The position numbers were made by a program, and so were the translations under genes. DNA of 18,182 nt from the NCBI GenBank assembly GCA_964426915.1, contig CAYRTD010000078.1, positions 1-18,182 of the forward strand, given 5' to 3'. This stretch comes from CAYRTD01 sp964426915 (GTDB lineage: Bacteria > Bacteroidota > Bacteroidia > Bacteroidales > GCA-2748055). The notes under the pieces are model-generated. The model was given only the letters and a program-made list of their open reading frames with translations, made no database searches and was not told the origin of the DNA. Numbering within the stretch: position 1 is the stretch's first letter; the number at the start of each line of letters is the position of its first letter. Of this stretch, positions 1 to 7,429 are shown piece by piece.

Positions 1-53
1 TAGAGAAAACTTCTCTTTTGAATAACACTAAATCAAGGTTTCGAACACTCAAA

Positions 54-76
54 GGATTTTGCCCCCGGCAAAATCC
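54..76. repeat. Perfect inverted repeat (10-bp arms, 3-nt loop)
   Basis: GGATTTTGCC at 54-63 is followed by CCC and then its exact reverse complement GGCAAAATCC at 67-76. On either strand this would fold as a tight hairpin. No run of T follows it on either strand, so a simple intrinsic terminator is not well supported. The bases just after it (82-96) resemble sequence near the right end of the window, so it may belong to a dispersed intergenic repeat. Confidence 0.7.
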
Positions 77-105
77 CCGATGGAGAAACCTCTCTCTATT
101 TTCGT

Positions 106-237
106 TTATGATAAAAGCAAAAAAACAAGAAAACTGATCATGGCCACCAATAGAATCTCAAGCACCACAGGCAACAGTTTGTTATACCATCTGGTATCTT
201 GATCAATATTGAATATTTGTTTTAAAAAATCTTTCAT
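106..237 (-). CDS. Possible 43-residue single-pass membrane microprotein
   Basis: An ATG-started frame (ATG at 237-235, TAA at 108-106) encodes 43 residues. It starts MKDFLKQIFNIDQDTRWYNK, a polar and amphipathic half with a Trp-Tyr pair. The rest, roughly residues 21-43, is almost entirely hydrophobic with one Glu (LLPVVLEILLVAMISF and onward) and would make one membrane helix. A polar N-terminus followed by a membrane segment running to the C-terminus is typical of bacterial membrane microproteins. No clear Shine-Dalgarno precedes the ATG, which is usual in this phylum. I recognise no family. It could be a chance frame, because short hydrophobic frames are common in AT-rich DNA. Confidence 0.35.
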   Translation of the reverse strand: MKDFLKQIFNIDQDTRWYNKLLPVVLEILLVAMISFLVFLLLS

Positions 238-409
238 TATTCACCAGCTATTAACCCGAAAAAAAAGCATACCAGGTTGTAAATTCATAGCTATTAGCCC
301 GAACCAACATGGTTAATAAAGTTCCGACGAATCATTTGATAAAACTGGTATCATAAATTCAAATATTGATACTATTTTCTCGGCTTTACCTGCTGTATGA
401 CATTGGTAT

Positions 410-577
410 CTATAAAAATTGTTTCTTCCGAACTGTTCTCATCTTCTGTAGCTTCTTACGATATGGAGGATAGAGGGCGGGGTTATAGGTTGTGCCATCC
501 TCTTCAATCCTGTATTTCTGACAGGTTTTAAAGCAGACTAAACACACATGAATTTTACCATATTTTATTTCTGCTTT
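410..577 (-). pseudogene. Possible degraded coding remnant, no ATG start
   Basis: A 55-codon open stretch runs between stops on the minus strand (TAG at 412-410, TAA at 580-578). It reads KAEIKYGKIHVCLVCFKTC, then a charged, Tyr/Pro-containing stretch, and ends with many Lys and Arg. The composition is protein-like and three Cys sit close together (CLVCFKTC), which could be a metal-binding knuckle. No ATG is in frame; the only alternative start is GTG at 547-545. A second minus-strand frame overlaps its end and carries an acidic stretch with IFIDTNVIQQVK. This may be a decayed gene or coincidence. I do not recognise the family. Confidence 0.2.
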
Positions 578-671
578 TTAAAACTTAATTACTTCAATTT
601 CGTTCAAAGAGAAGTTATTGTTTTTGTCTTTCTGAAAATATTCCATTCTATCTGAACGTTATTTAAGTATC

Positions 672-2081
672 ATGATCAAAACCTGTACTATTTTTAAGGT
701 ATACCTGGTTATACTGGTATTGATAATAACACCCTTTTTATTAACAGCACAGACATCCGGCAAACCGGATCCGGACCAGAAAAAAATACCGCTTACCAGG
801 ATTCTCTTTATCTTCGATGCATCTCAAAGCATGTCGGGTACATGGGAAAGCGATCTGAAGATAAATATCGCCAGGCAGATACTTACCGACATTGTGGATA
901 GCCTTCAGCATGTCGAAAACGTCCGCATGGCCCTTAGGGTATACGGACATCAGAGCCCGGTGCCTCCGCAGGACTGCAGTGACACAAAGCTTGAAGTTCC
1001 TTTTGCTCCGGGAAATGCAGCCAGGATAAGGCAAAAACTAAGATTTTTAACCCCCCGGGGGACAACACCCATTGCAAATTCCCTTGCCTTGTCTATAAAT
1101 GATTTTCCGGAATGCAATAATTGCAGGAATATCATTGTCCTTATTACAGATGGAATCGAAGCCTGCGACGGTGATCCCTGCGAAGTTTCCCGTGAACTTC
1201 AAACGAAAGGAATCATTTTAAAACCTTTTGTAATTGGTATCGGACTGGATCCCGGCTTCAGGGAAACATTCGACTGTGTGGGGTATTATTATAATGCGAA
1301 AGAAGAGGAGAAATTTAAACAAACCCTTGGCTTTGTGATAAATCAGGTATTGAATTCTACTACTGCACAGGTAAATCTGCTTGATGAGAAAGGGTTACCT
1401 ACCGAAACCAATGTAAATATGACCTTTTATGACAGGTATTCGGGACGGATTATGTACAACTATATTCATACAATGAACCATAAAGGCAATCCCGATACGC
1501 TAGAATTGGATCATCTTATGACTTACAGGCTGAAAATACATACAATACCACCGGTAGAGATTGATTCTGTCTCGATTACACCCGGAAAACATACGATTAT
1601 TTCTGCCGAGGCACCGCAGGGTTACCTGAATGTAAAAACTACCCGGGGAAAGCTATATGACGGTCTTTCATTTATAGTCAGGAAAAACGGTAATACAGAA
1701 ACACTTTATAATCAAGCTGTCGGACAGGTGGAGAAATACATCACCGGAAAATACGACATAGAAATACCTACCATTCCCAGACTTTATCTTTACGAAATTG
1801 AAATACTTCAATCACATACCACTACCATTGAAATACCAGAACCCGGTACGGTCAGTTTTAATCCTAAATCCCCTGGGTATGGCAGTCTGTATCTCCTGAA
1901 AGGAACCGACCAGGAATTTCTCATGAACCTGAAATCATCACTGCGGCAACAGGTTTACTTTATTCAGCCCGGCATGTACCGGGTTACATTCCGGAATGCC
2001 GGCATCAGGGAAACCCTTTACACAAATGTAATTGATTTCAAAGTTGAATCAGGAGAATCAACTGTTATTGAATTGTTTTAA
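672..2081 (+). CDS. Exported von Willebrand factor A domain protein
   Basis: This 469-residue protein starts with a signal peptide or anchor (hydrophobic residues about 8-25, ending LLTAQ), so it should act outside the inner membrane. A vWA domain covers roughly residues 42-230. The metal-ion-dependent adhesion site looks complete: DASQS at 49-53, the Thr of RGTTP at 131-132, and ITDG at 158-161. Cys pairs near residues 148-170 (CNNC, CDGDPC) could form disulfides or bind metal. The C-terminal half has no motif I recognise and reads as beta-rich, like stacked Ig-like or carboxypeptidase-regulatory-like domains. Proteins of this type bind ligands through the bound metal; the ligand here is unknown. 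The gene is monocistronic in this window and converges on the kinase gene with an 18-bp gap. I chose the first ATG because it directly precedes the signal peptide. Confidence 0.85.
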   Translation: MIKTCTIFKVYLVILVLIITPFLLTAQTSGKPDPDQKKIPLTRILFIFDASQSMSGTWESDLKINIARQILTDIVDSLQHVENVRMALRVYGHQSPVPPQDCSDTKLEVPFAPGNAARIRQKLRFLTPRGTTPIANSLALSINDFPECNNCRNIIVLITDGIEACDGDPCEVSRELQTKGIILKPFVIGIGLDPGFRETFDCVGYYYNAKEEEKFKQTLGFVINQVLNSTTAQVNLLDEKGLPTETNVNMTFYDRYSGRIMYNYIHTMNHKGNPDTLELDHLMTYRLKIHTIPPVEIDSVSITPGKHTIISAEAPQGYLNVKTTRGKLYDGLSFIVRKNGNTETLYNQAVGQVEKYITGKYDIEIPTIPRLYLYEIEILQSHTTTIEIPEPGTVSFNPKSPGYGSLYLLKGTDQEFLMNLKSSLRQQVYFIQPGMYRVTFRNAGIRETLYTNVIDFKVESGESTVIELF

Positions 2082-2099
2082 TTTCCCTTTGCAATTAAA

Positions 2100-3431
2100 C
2101 TATTTAGAAAACACCAGACTAAATGACGAACCTTTCCCGGGAACCGAATGAACCCTGACAGATCCCCCATGCAAATGCATAATCTGACGACACAGGCTCA
2201 AACCTATACCCGAACCTTTTTTCCGGGTTGTAAAAAAGGGAACAAAGATCTCACCGGCATATTCTTCAGATATACCCTCACCATTATCCTTTACCTTTAT
2301 GTATTTATAACCACCCGACTCGGTTAAACGGATGGAAATTTGCTTTTCCTTGGTATCTTTAAGCGCTTCAATGGCATTCCGGATCAAATTTATTAGCACC
2401 CGCATAATCATTTCCTTATCGGCAGATATTGACATTTTTCCCTGATGATCAAGTATAAATGCAATTTTCTCTTTTTTAAATTCTTTTTCAAATAAATATC
2501 CTGCTCCTTTCACCAGTTCTTCCGGGTCAAGATTTTCAAATTCCGGTAGCCCTGTTTTTGTAAGTGCCTTATAATCTGATATAAATTTCATAAGATCCCT
2601 GCTCCGCTCAAAAATTGTTTTGGCGCTTAAAATTACATCATCCAGGTTATTGCCGGACTTCATTTCTTTGAGTTCTTTAAGTTCCTCCAGCATTGCCCCA
2701 CTAAGAGAATTGACCGGAGTAACCGTATTCATGATCTCATGCGTTAATACACGAATTAGTTTATACCATGAATCGATTTCTTTCGCGTCAAGCTCGGAAT
2801 GAATATCCTGTAATGAAATGAGTTGGTATACTTTATCCCTGAGTAGAAATTCAGTCTTCCGGACAGCCAGTTGCACCCTCTGATCATAAATGCTTGTTTC
2901 ATAAAGTTTCTTTTGACCAGGCTTGCCCATTTTTATAAATTCCGCCAGGTCCCGGTGATTTTCGCTTAAATAATTCATGCCCCCGTTTCCTGGGAAAAAA
3001 CCGGATGCAGCGGTGTTTTGGAGGATGATTTTCATTTTTTCATCAAAAACCATGATGCCTGAATCGACATGATCTATTAACATCTGGAGATAAATATTCT
3101 GCATTTCCACCTCCATTCTGGCTTTCTGAATATCCTTCATTACCAGGCCCAGAGAATTTCTCAAAGACCGGAAAACCTCACCTGTTCTTTCAGGATTGTA
3201 ATTGAGGGAGTAGTCACCATTTCTGACGGCAACCACAAATTGCTCCACCTCGCGGTTTATCCTGCCAATAAACCTGAACATTTCAAACAATTCAACAATA
3301 AGCAATAAGAAAAAAACTACAAGAGTGACATAATTCTGATCTCCGGTAAAAGCCAGGACCATGACAAAAAGTGTAATTAATATTATCAGCAATCTTATGA
3401 GAAGCTTTAACTGAAAAAACTTATATTCCAT
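2100..3431 (-). CDS. Intramembrane-sensing-type histidine kinase (NtrY/AtoS-like) paired with the sigma-54 activator
   Basis: I place the start at the ATG at 3431-3429 (443 residues). It lies inside the end of the regulator gene (11-bp overlap), has AGGAAAA about 10 bases upstream, and is followed at once by the membrane segments. Two transmembrane helices (about residues 6-28 and 36-54) are joined by only a handful of residues (TGDQNYV), so there is almost no extracytoplasmic sensor domain. A HAMP-like linker and a PAS-like region (about 110-210) follow. The HisKA box is THEIMNTVTP, with the phospho-accepting His at about 231. The ATPase domain is complete: N box NLIRNAIEAL (about 348-357), G1 DNGEGI, F/G2 box PFFTTRKKGSGIGLSL, and a final GKGSSF. 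It should autophosphorylate and pass phosphate to the regulator encoded just upstream in the same transcript. The stimulus is unknown. The small loop suggests sensing within the membrane or through a partner such as the divergently encoded permease. Confidence 0.9.
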   Translation of the reverse strand: MEYKFFQLKLLIRLLIILITLFVMVLAFTGDQNYVTLVVFFLLLIVELFEMFRFIGRINREVEQFVVAVRNGDYSLNYNPERTGEVFRSLRNSLGLVMKDIQKARMEVEMQNIYLQMLIDHVDSGIMVFDEKMKIILQNTAASGFFPGNGGMNYLSENHRDLAEFIKMGKPGQKKLYETSIYDQRVQLAVRKTEFLLRDKVYQLISLQDIHSELDAKEIDSWYKLIRVLTHEIMNTVTPVNSLSGAMLEELKELKEMKSGNNLDDVILSAKTIFERSRDLMKFISDYKALTKTGLPEFENLDPEELVKGAGYLFEKEFKKEKIAFILDHQGKMSISADKEMIMRVLINLIRNAIEALKDTKEKQISIRLTESGGYKYIKVKDNGEGISEEYAGEIFVPFFTTRKKGSGIGLSLCRQIMHLHGGSVRVHSVPGKGSSFSLVFSK

Positions 3432-4785
3432 ATTTTCTGATTTTCCTGTAAAGAGTTGATCGCCCCATTCCCAGTTCCTTTGACGCTCTTGTGTAATTAT
3501 TCCGGTGTTTATGTAATGCACTTTTTATGGCCCGCTGTTCCAGTTCATTTAGATTTACCGTTGGAACCACAGAATTTACAATCTGCCTCAGCGGGAAATC
3601 AGAAGGATTCAGTTTGTTATCATCTGATAAAATAACCGCTCTTTCAATTATATGGATAAGCTCCCTGACATTTCCGGGCCAATTGTACTCCATTAATTTT
3701 TCATAAGCCGACGGAGAGATCTCATCTATCTGTTTATGATATTTCCTGGAGTAATGATGAAGATAATGCTCTGCAATTAACGGAATATCCACCGTTCTTT
3801 CCCGTAATGGAGGAACTACTATCTCCACAGTATTTATCCTGTAAAAAAGATCTTCCCTGAAAAGACCATTTCTTATCCGATCCGTTATATCTGCATTTGT
3901 CGCTGAAATTAACCGTATATCTATATCCCTCATTAATTCACTACCCACAGGAGAAACTTTCCTGTTCTGAAGAACGGAAAGCAGCTTTTGCTGAAGCTGG
4001 GAGGGAATATTGGCTATTTCATCAAGAAACAGGGTTCCCTTTTCAGCGATTTCGAACCAGCCCTGCCTTTCTGTTTTCGCATCGGTGAAAGCCCCCCGGA
4101 CATGCCCGAAGAGCTCACTTTCAAAAAGACTTTCTGCAATGCTTCCCAGATCTACGGGTATAAAAACAGCCTTTTTCCTTTCAGATAAACGATGGATTTC
4201 CCTGGCAAACAATTCTTTCCCCGTTCCGTTTTCCCCCAGTATCAAGACATTGGCATCGGTGGGGGCCACCTTTCCTATCATTTTAAGAATTTCCCTTATT
4301 ACACGAGAGCTCCCAATTACAGGAGAAACATTTTCATTGCTCTTCTGAACAATATACCTCTCCCGTTCTGACATCTTCTTTACCTGGTCTCTGGATTTTT
4401 TTAAATCAGCAGCATTCAGTACCGATGTTAAAATCCGCTCATTTTCCCAGGGTTTGGAAATAAAATCGGATGCACCGGCTTTCATGGCTTCCACAGCAAT
4501 TTCGATATCACCGTAAGCGGTTATGGAAATTATCAGCAATTCCCTATCGGTTTTTTTGAATAATTCAATCCATTTCAATCCTTCCCTTCCCGATCGGGCA
4601 CCCGCTTTGAAATTCATATCCAGCAAAATTATATCATATTGTCCCGGCACCATACTCTCATGAATATTCCGTGGATCCCCGGAAATATATATATTCTGAA
4701 ACTTCTTCTTAAGCACTATCCTGGTAGCTATAAGAATCGCCGGATCATCATCTATTATTAATATCTTTTCTTTTCGTTTTTCCAT
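3421..4785 (-). CDS. NtrC-family sigma-54-dependent response regulator
   Basis: I place the start at the ATG at 4785-4783 (454 residues), because the receiver domain begins directly after it (MEKRKEKILIIDDD). An ATG farther upstream (4956) would add 57 residues unlike any receiver and would run through the apparent operator sites. Domains: receiver (1-120) with acidic pocket DDD at 12-14, phospho-acceptor Asp56 (LLDMN) and Lys111; AAA+ sigma-54 activator domain (about 152-385) with Walker A GENGTGKE (184-191), a GAFTDA loop at 231-236 in place of GAFTGA, and Walker B TLFLDEI (251-257); Fis-type helix-turn-helix at the C-terminus (about 412-454). Phosphorylated proteins of this family assemble on upstream sites and use ATP to open sigma-54 polymerase complexes. 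The kinase gene follows with an 11-bp overlap. The likely target is the divergent permease promoter, and the operator sites lie just upstream of this gene's own start, so autoregulation is possible. Confidence 0.93.
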   Translation of the reverse strand: MEKRKEKILIIDDDPAILIATRIVLKKKFQNIYISGDPRNIHESMVPGQYDIILLDMNFKAGARSGREGLKWIELFKKTDRELLIISITAYGDIEIAVEAMKAGASDFISKPWENERILTSVLNAADLKKSRDQVKKMSERERYIVQKSNENVSPVIGSSRVIREILKMIGKVAPTDANVLILGENGTGKELFAREIHRLSERKKAVFIPVDLGSIAESLFESELFGHVRGAFTDAKTERQGWFEIAEKGTLFLDEIANIPSQLQQKLLSVLQNRKVSPVGSELMRDIDIRLISATNADITDRIRNGLFREDLFYRINTVEIVVPPLRERTVDIPLIAEHYLHHYSRKYHKQIDEISPSAYEKLMEYNWPGNVRELIHIIERAVILSDDNKLNPSDFPLRQIVNSVVPTVNLNELEQRAIKSALHKHRNNYTRASKELGMGRSTLYRKIRKYGI

Positions 4786-4816
4786 TGTGAAAAAGTATAT
4801 TGCAAGATAAAAAAAT

Positions 4817-4833
4817 TGTATCATTTTAAAACA
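4817..4833. promoter_or_regulatory. Candidate enhancer site 1 for the sigma-54 activator
   Basis: TGTATCATTTTAAAACA shares 12 of 17 positions with the site at 4838-4854, including the outer TGT/ACA and the central CATTTT. Its arms are imperfectly palindromic (TGTATC against AAAACA). The two sites start 21 bp apart, two helical turns, which puts them on the same face of the DNA as expected for cooperative binding of dimers. Its centre is about 121 bp upstream of the predicted permease transcription start. Confidence 0.55.
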
Positions 4834-4837
4834 ATAA

Positions 4838-4854
4838 TGTGCCATTTTGGTACA
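4838..4854. promoter_or_regulatory. Candidate enhancer site 2 for the sigma-54 activator
   Basis: TGTGCCATTTTGGTACA is a good palindrome: arms TGTGCC and GGTACA pair at five of six positions around ATTTT. It repeats the pattern of site 1 at a 21-bp pitch and is centred about 100 bp upstream of the predicted permease start, within the usual -80 to -150 range for NtrC-type enhancers. It is the better of the two palindromes. That the neighbouring regulator binds here is inferred from position and symmetry. Confidence 0.6.
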
Positions 4855-4919
4855 AATATTAATTATATCAAAAATTCGCAATTCATCTTTATCGTTAATA
4901 TTCAACATTTTAACTCTTA

Positions 4920-4935
4920 TGGCACTTGATTTGAT
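4920..4935 (+). promoter_or_regulatory. Sigma-54 (-24/-12) promoter of the permease gene
   Basis: TGGCACTTGATTTGAT matches the sigma-54 consensus TGGCAC-N5-TTGCW at every defined position except one (TTGA for TTGC). The spacing between the -24 GG (4921-4922) and the -12 dinucleotide (4933-4934) is exactly the required 10 bases. Transcription would start near 4946, about 16 bases before the permease ATG at 4962. The two candidate enhancer sites lie at the expected distance upstream, and a sigma-54 activator is encoded divergently next door. Confidence 0.7.
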
Positions 4936-4961
4936 TTTAGGCTGATATAAATACATTCATT

Positions 4962-7334
4962 ATGATCCGGAATTATTTTAAAATAGCTGTACGGAATTTC
5001 ACTAAAGACATCAGGTTCTCACTTATCAATCTTGCAGGATTTTCACTGGGACTATTTAGCTTCCTTGTCATTATATTTTATGTAAAGCATGAAGTAAGTT
5101 ATGACAGGTTTCATGAAAAGGCTGATAACATATACAGGATGGGTTGGGAAATGAAAACACCCGAAGGCAGTTCAAATTATTCCGTTACTACAGCCGGCCC
5201 TGCTCCTGATATGTATGAAAAATTTCCGGAAATAATATCCTTTTGCAGATTCAGCTACGGAGAGGAAGGTTTTATCAGTTATGACCGGAATGATTATCTG
5301 TCTGATAATTTCATCTATGCCGATACCGGATTTTTCGATCTCTTTAGCTATAAGCTTCTGCAGGGAGACCCTCAAAGCTGTCTGGTCGATCCCTTCTCTT
5401 TAATTATAACAGAAAGTCTTGCCGGCAAAATATTTGGGAAAAGTGATCCTGTTGGTAAACTCATAAAATGGAATAATCAGCACAACTTCACCATAACGGG
5501 AATAATCGAGGACCCGCCTCCTGATTCGCATCTCAAATATTCAGCACTGGCATCTTTCTCAACCCTTTATACTTTTAATAATTATTATCTTGACTGGAAC
5601 GGGGGTGTGTCATATTTTTCATACTTTTTATTTGAAAATCAAACAACACCCGCCGATCTGGAAGAAAAATTAAGTGATCTGTATCATGAAAAGATAAACT
5701 ATAGGTATGAAGAGGGAGGATGGAAGATCACACCCCGTTTTGTTTCTCTTCCGGATATTCACCTGTATACAGAGAGTGAAGGAAATATTGCACCGAGGGG
5801 GAACCCCGGAAACAATCAACTCTTTCTGCTAATAGCTATTATTATCCTGATCCTGGCCTGTGTAAATTTCATGAATCTTTCAACGGCAAGATATTCATCC
5901 AGATCTGAAGAGGTGGCGATAAGGAAGGTATTCGGAGCGAACCGTTCCAATCTGATAAGACAATTTCTCGGTGAATCGGTATTAATTGTCAGTATCGCAA
6001 CGATTATTGCCATTATTCTGATGGAGGCGGGTTTAGGCTTTATAAAAAATATCAGTGGTACGGAAATTATTATCTACAGCCGGAAGAACCTTTACATTTT
6101 GCTTTCCATTCCGCTTATAATAATTACCACCGGAATAATTGCCGGAAGCTATCCGGCCATATTTCTGTCATCCTTCAAACCTGTAAGTATTTTCCATGGA
6201 CGCTTCAACAGGGGGAAAAAAAGCCTTTCCTTCCGGAATATCCTGGTGGTCTTTCAGTTTGCAGTGAGCATAAGCCTGATAATTTGTACGCTTATAATTG
6301 TAAATCAGATGTATTTTATGCGGAATAAGGATCTGGGCTTTGACAAAGAAAATATGATTGTTTTGCATACCACCAGCGATGAATTTAAGGCAAAGCACAG
6401 TCTTGTACAGGAAAATCTGTCCAGGGTAAAGGGAGTGATCTCCACCGCAGCCACTGCTTATTTTCCGGGATCGGGAAATACATCCGAAGGATATAAACCG
6501 GAAGGTCATGAAAGATCCATAATAATTAACAGGATATCCATTGATCATAACTACCCCGCCACCATGGGATTAAAAATAAAGGAGGGAAGAGCGTTCTCCC
6601 ATGATTTCCCCACGGACAGTTCAGCCTTTATGGTAAATGAAGCACTTGTAAGGAAGTTTGGATGGGACGATCCCATAGGCAAAGTAATTAACAGGGACGG
6701 TGATCATAAGATCATCGGGGTAGTGGAGGATTTTAACTATTCAAGTCTGCATTCTCAGGTTTCTCCACTTATACTCAATCTTATACCCAATTATGGTTTT
6801 GAGTATATTATTGTAAAATTCAAAACCGATAACATCAGGCGGTTTATCGGTCAGGTCAGGGAAAGCTGGAAAAGCATTGATCCTGATGAGCCCTTCAACT
6901 ATGAATTTGTCGATGATCATCTTCGCGAGGTTTATGAGAATGAGATGAACTTCAGCAGGATATTCCTCATTTTTGCAATCCTGGCTACCATCCTGGCTTC
7001 TCTTGGCTTATTCGGGCTTGCCGCCTTTGAGGCAGAAAAAAGGAAAAAAGAAATAGGTATACGTAAGATCCTTGGATCGACTGTGACCGGAGTGACCGGT
7101 TTTATGCTAAGTAATTTCCTTAAACTAGTCTTTATCAGCAACCTGATAGCATGGCCAACCGCATATTACTTTATGAATAAATGGCTGGAGAATTTTGAAT
7201 ACAGAAGGGATATCAGTATCCTGATCTTTTTATTGGCCACTACCTTATCTGTATTAATAGCAATTCTGACCGTCTGGTCCAGAAGTTACAGAATAGCAAA
7301 TATGAATCCGGCAGATTCGATAAGGGCCGAATGA
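4962..7334 (+). CDS. FtsX/MacB-type ABC transporter permease, no ATPase partner in the window
   Basis: This 790-residue membrane protein has two repeats of the MacB_PCD-FtsX plan common in Bacteroidota. An N-terminal helix (about 16-42, after MIRNYFKIAVRNF) leads into a large extracytoplasmic domain (about 43-285). Three helices follow (around 288-410, the first containing ACVNFMNLSTARY). A further helix near 425-450 leads to a second extracytoplasmic domain (about 455-660), and three more helices complete the protein. It ends NPADSIRAE, the usual tail of this family. EVAIRKVFGA and EIGIRKILGS, each after a helix, are the coupling-helix-like repeats that normally contact an ATPase. No ATP-binding protein or membrane-fusion protein is encoded here, so the ATPase must lie elsewhere or the protein acts without one. 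Members move lipids, lipoproteins or peptides, or act mechanically on envelope enzymes; the substrate here is unknown. Expression is probably driven by the sigma-54 promoter at 4920-4935. Confidence 0.9.
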   Translation: MIRNYFKIAVRNFTKDIRFSLINLAGFSLGLFSFLVIIFYVKHEVSYDRFHEKADNIYRMGWEMKTPEGSSNYSVTTAGPAPDMYEKFPEIISFCRFSYGEEGFISYDRNDYLSDNFIYADTGFFDLFSYKLLQGDPQSCLVDPFSLIITESLAGKIFGKSDPVGKLIKWNNQHNFTITGIIEDPPPDSHLKYSALASFSTLYTFNNYYLDWNGGVSYFSYFLFENQTTPADLEEKLSDLYHEKINYRYEEGGWKITPRFVSLPDIHLYTESEGNIAPRGNPGNNQLFLLIAIIILILACVNFMNLSTARYSSRSEEVAIRKVFGANRSNLIRQFLGESVLIVSIATIIAIILMEAGLGFIKNISGTEIIIYSRKNLYILLSIPLIIITTGIIAGSYPAIFLSSFKPVSIFHGRFNRGKKSLSFRNILVVFQFAVSISLIICTLIIVNQMYFMRNKDLGFDKENMIVLHTTSDEFKAKHSLVQENLSRVKGVISTAATAYFPGSGNTSEGYKPEGHERSIIINRISIDHNYPATMGLKIKEGRAFSHDFPTDSSAFMVNEALVRKFGWDDPIGKVINRDGDHKIIGVVEDFNYSSLHSQVSPLILNLIPNYGFEYIIVKFKTDNIRRFIGQVRESWKSIDPDEPFNYEFVDDHLREVYENEMNFSRIFLIFAILATILASLGLFGLAAFEAEKRKKEIGIRKILGSTVTGVTGFMLSNFLKLVFISNLIAWPTAYYFMNKWLENFEYRRDISILIFLLATTLSVLIAILTVWSRSYRIANMNPADSIRAE

Positions 7335-7429
7335 GGTTTTAGAAGCCCGGGAGGACAGATTCTCCGGAAAAGTGAAAATAGACAAAATGGAGGAAATATA
7401 TACGATTCCCGGGGAAGGGTTAAGAGCGA

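Larger units (their letters stand above)
1..671. other. Mostly non-coding region upstream of the vWA gene
   Basis: No long gene is visible in these 671 bases. The region holds a perfect hairpin (54-76), a possible membrane microprotein on the minus strand (106-237), a 15-bp near-perfect direct repeat (AGCTATTAACCCGAA at 246-260 and AGCTATTAGCCCGAA at 289-303), and a coding-like but ATG-less minus-strand stretch (410-577). I could not pick a convincing Bacteroidota -33/-7 promoter for the gene at 672. The neighbour to the left lies outside the window. Confidence 0.6.

Noticed and set aside
54..76. Hairpin as an intrinsic terminator
   Set aside because: No T run follows on either strand; kept only as an inverted repeat.
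3897..4348. Several plus-strand frames opposite the regulator gene
   Set aside because: They are antisense shadows of a well-supported AAA+ domain and encode nothing recognisable.
4836..4848. A minus-strand TGGCAC...TTGT resembling a sigma-54 promoter for the regulator gene
   Set aside because: Spacing is one base short (GG-N9), the -12 element reads GT instead of GC, and it coincides with the palindromic enhancer site.
4786..4956. N-terminal extension of the response regulator by 57 residues
   Set aside because: The extension is not receiver-like and runs through the operator sites; the ATG at 4785 directly precedes the receiver domain.
7340..7366. CCGGGAG...CTCCGG between the permease and hutH as a bidirectional terminator
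   Set aside because: The stem needs a bulge and no T tract follows.
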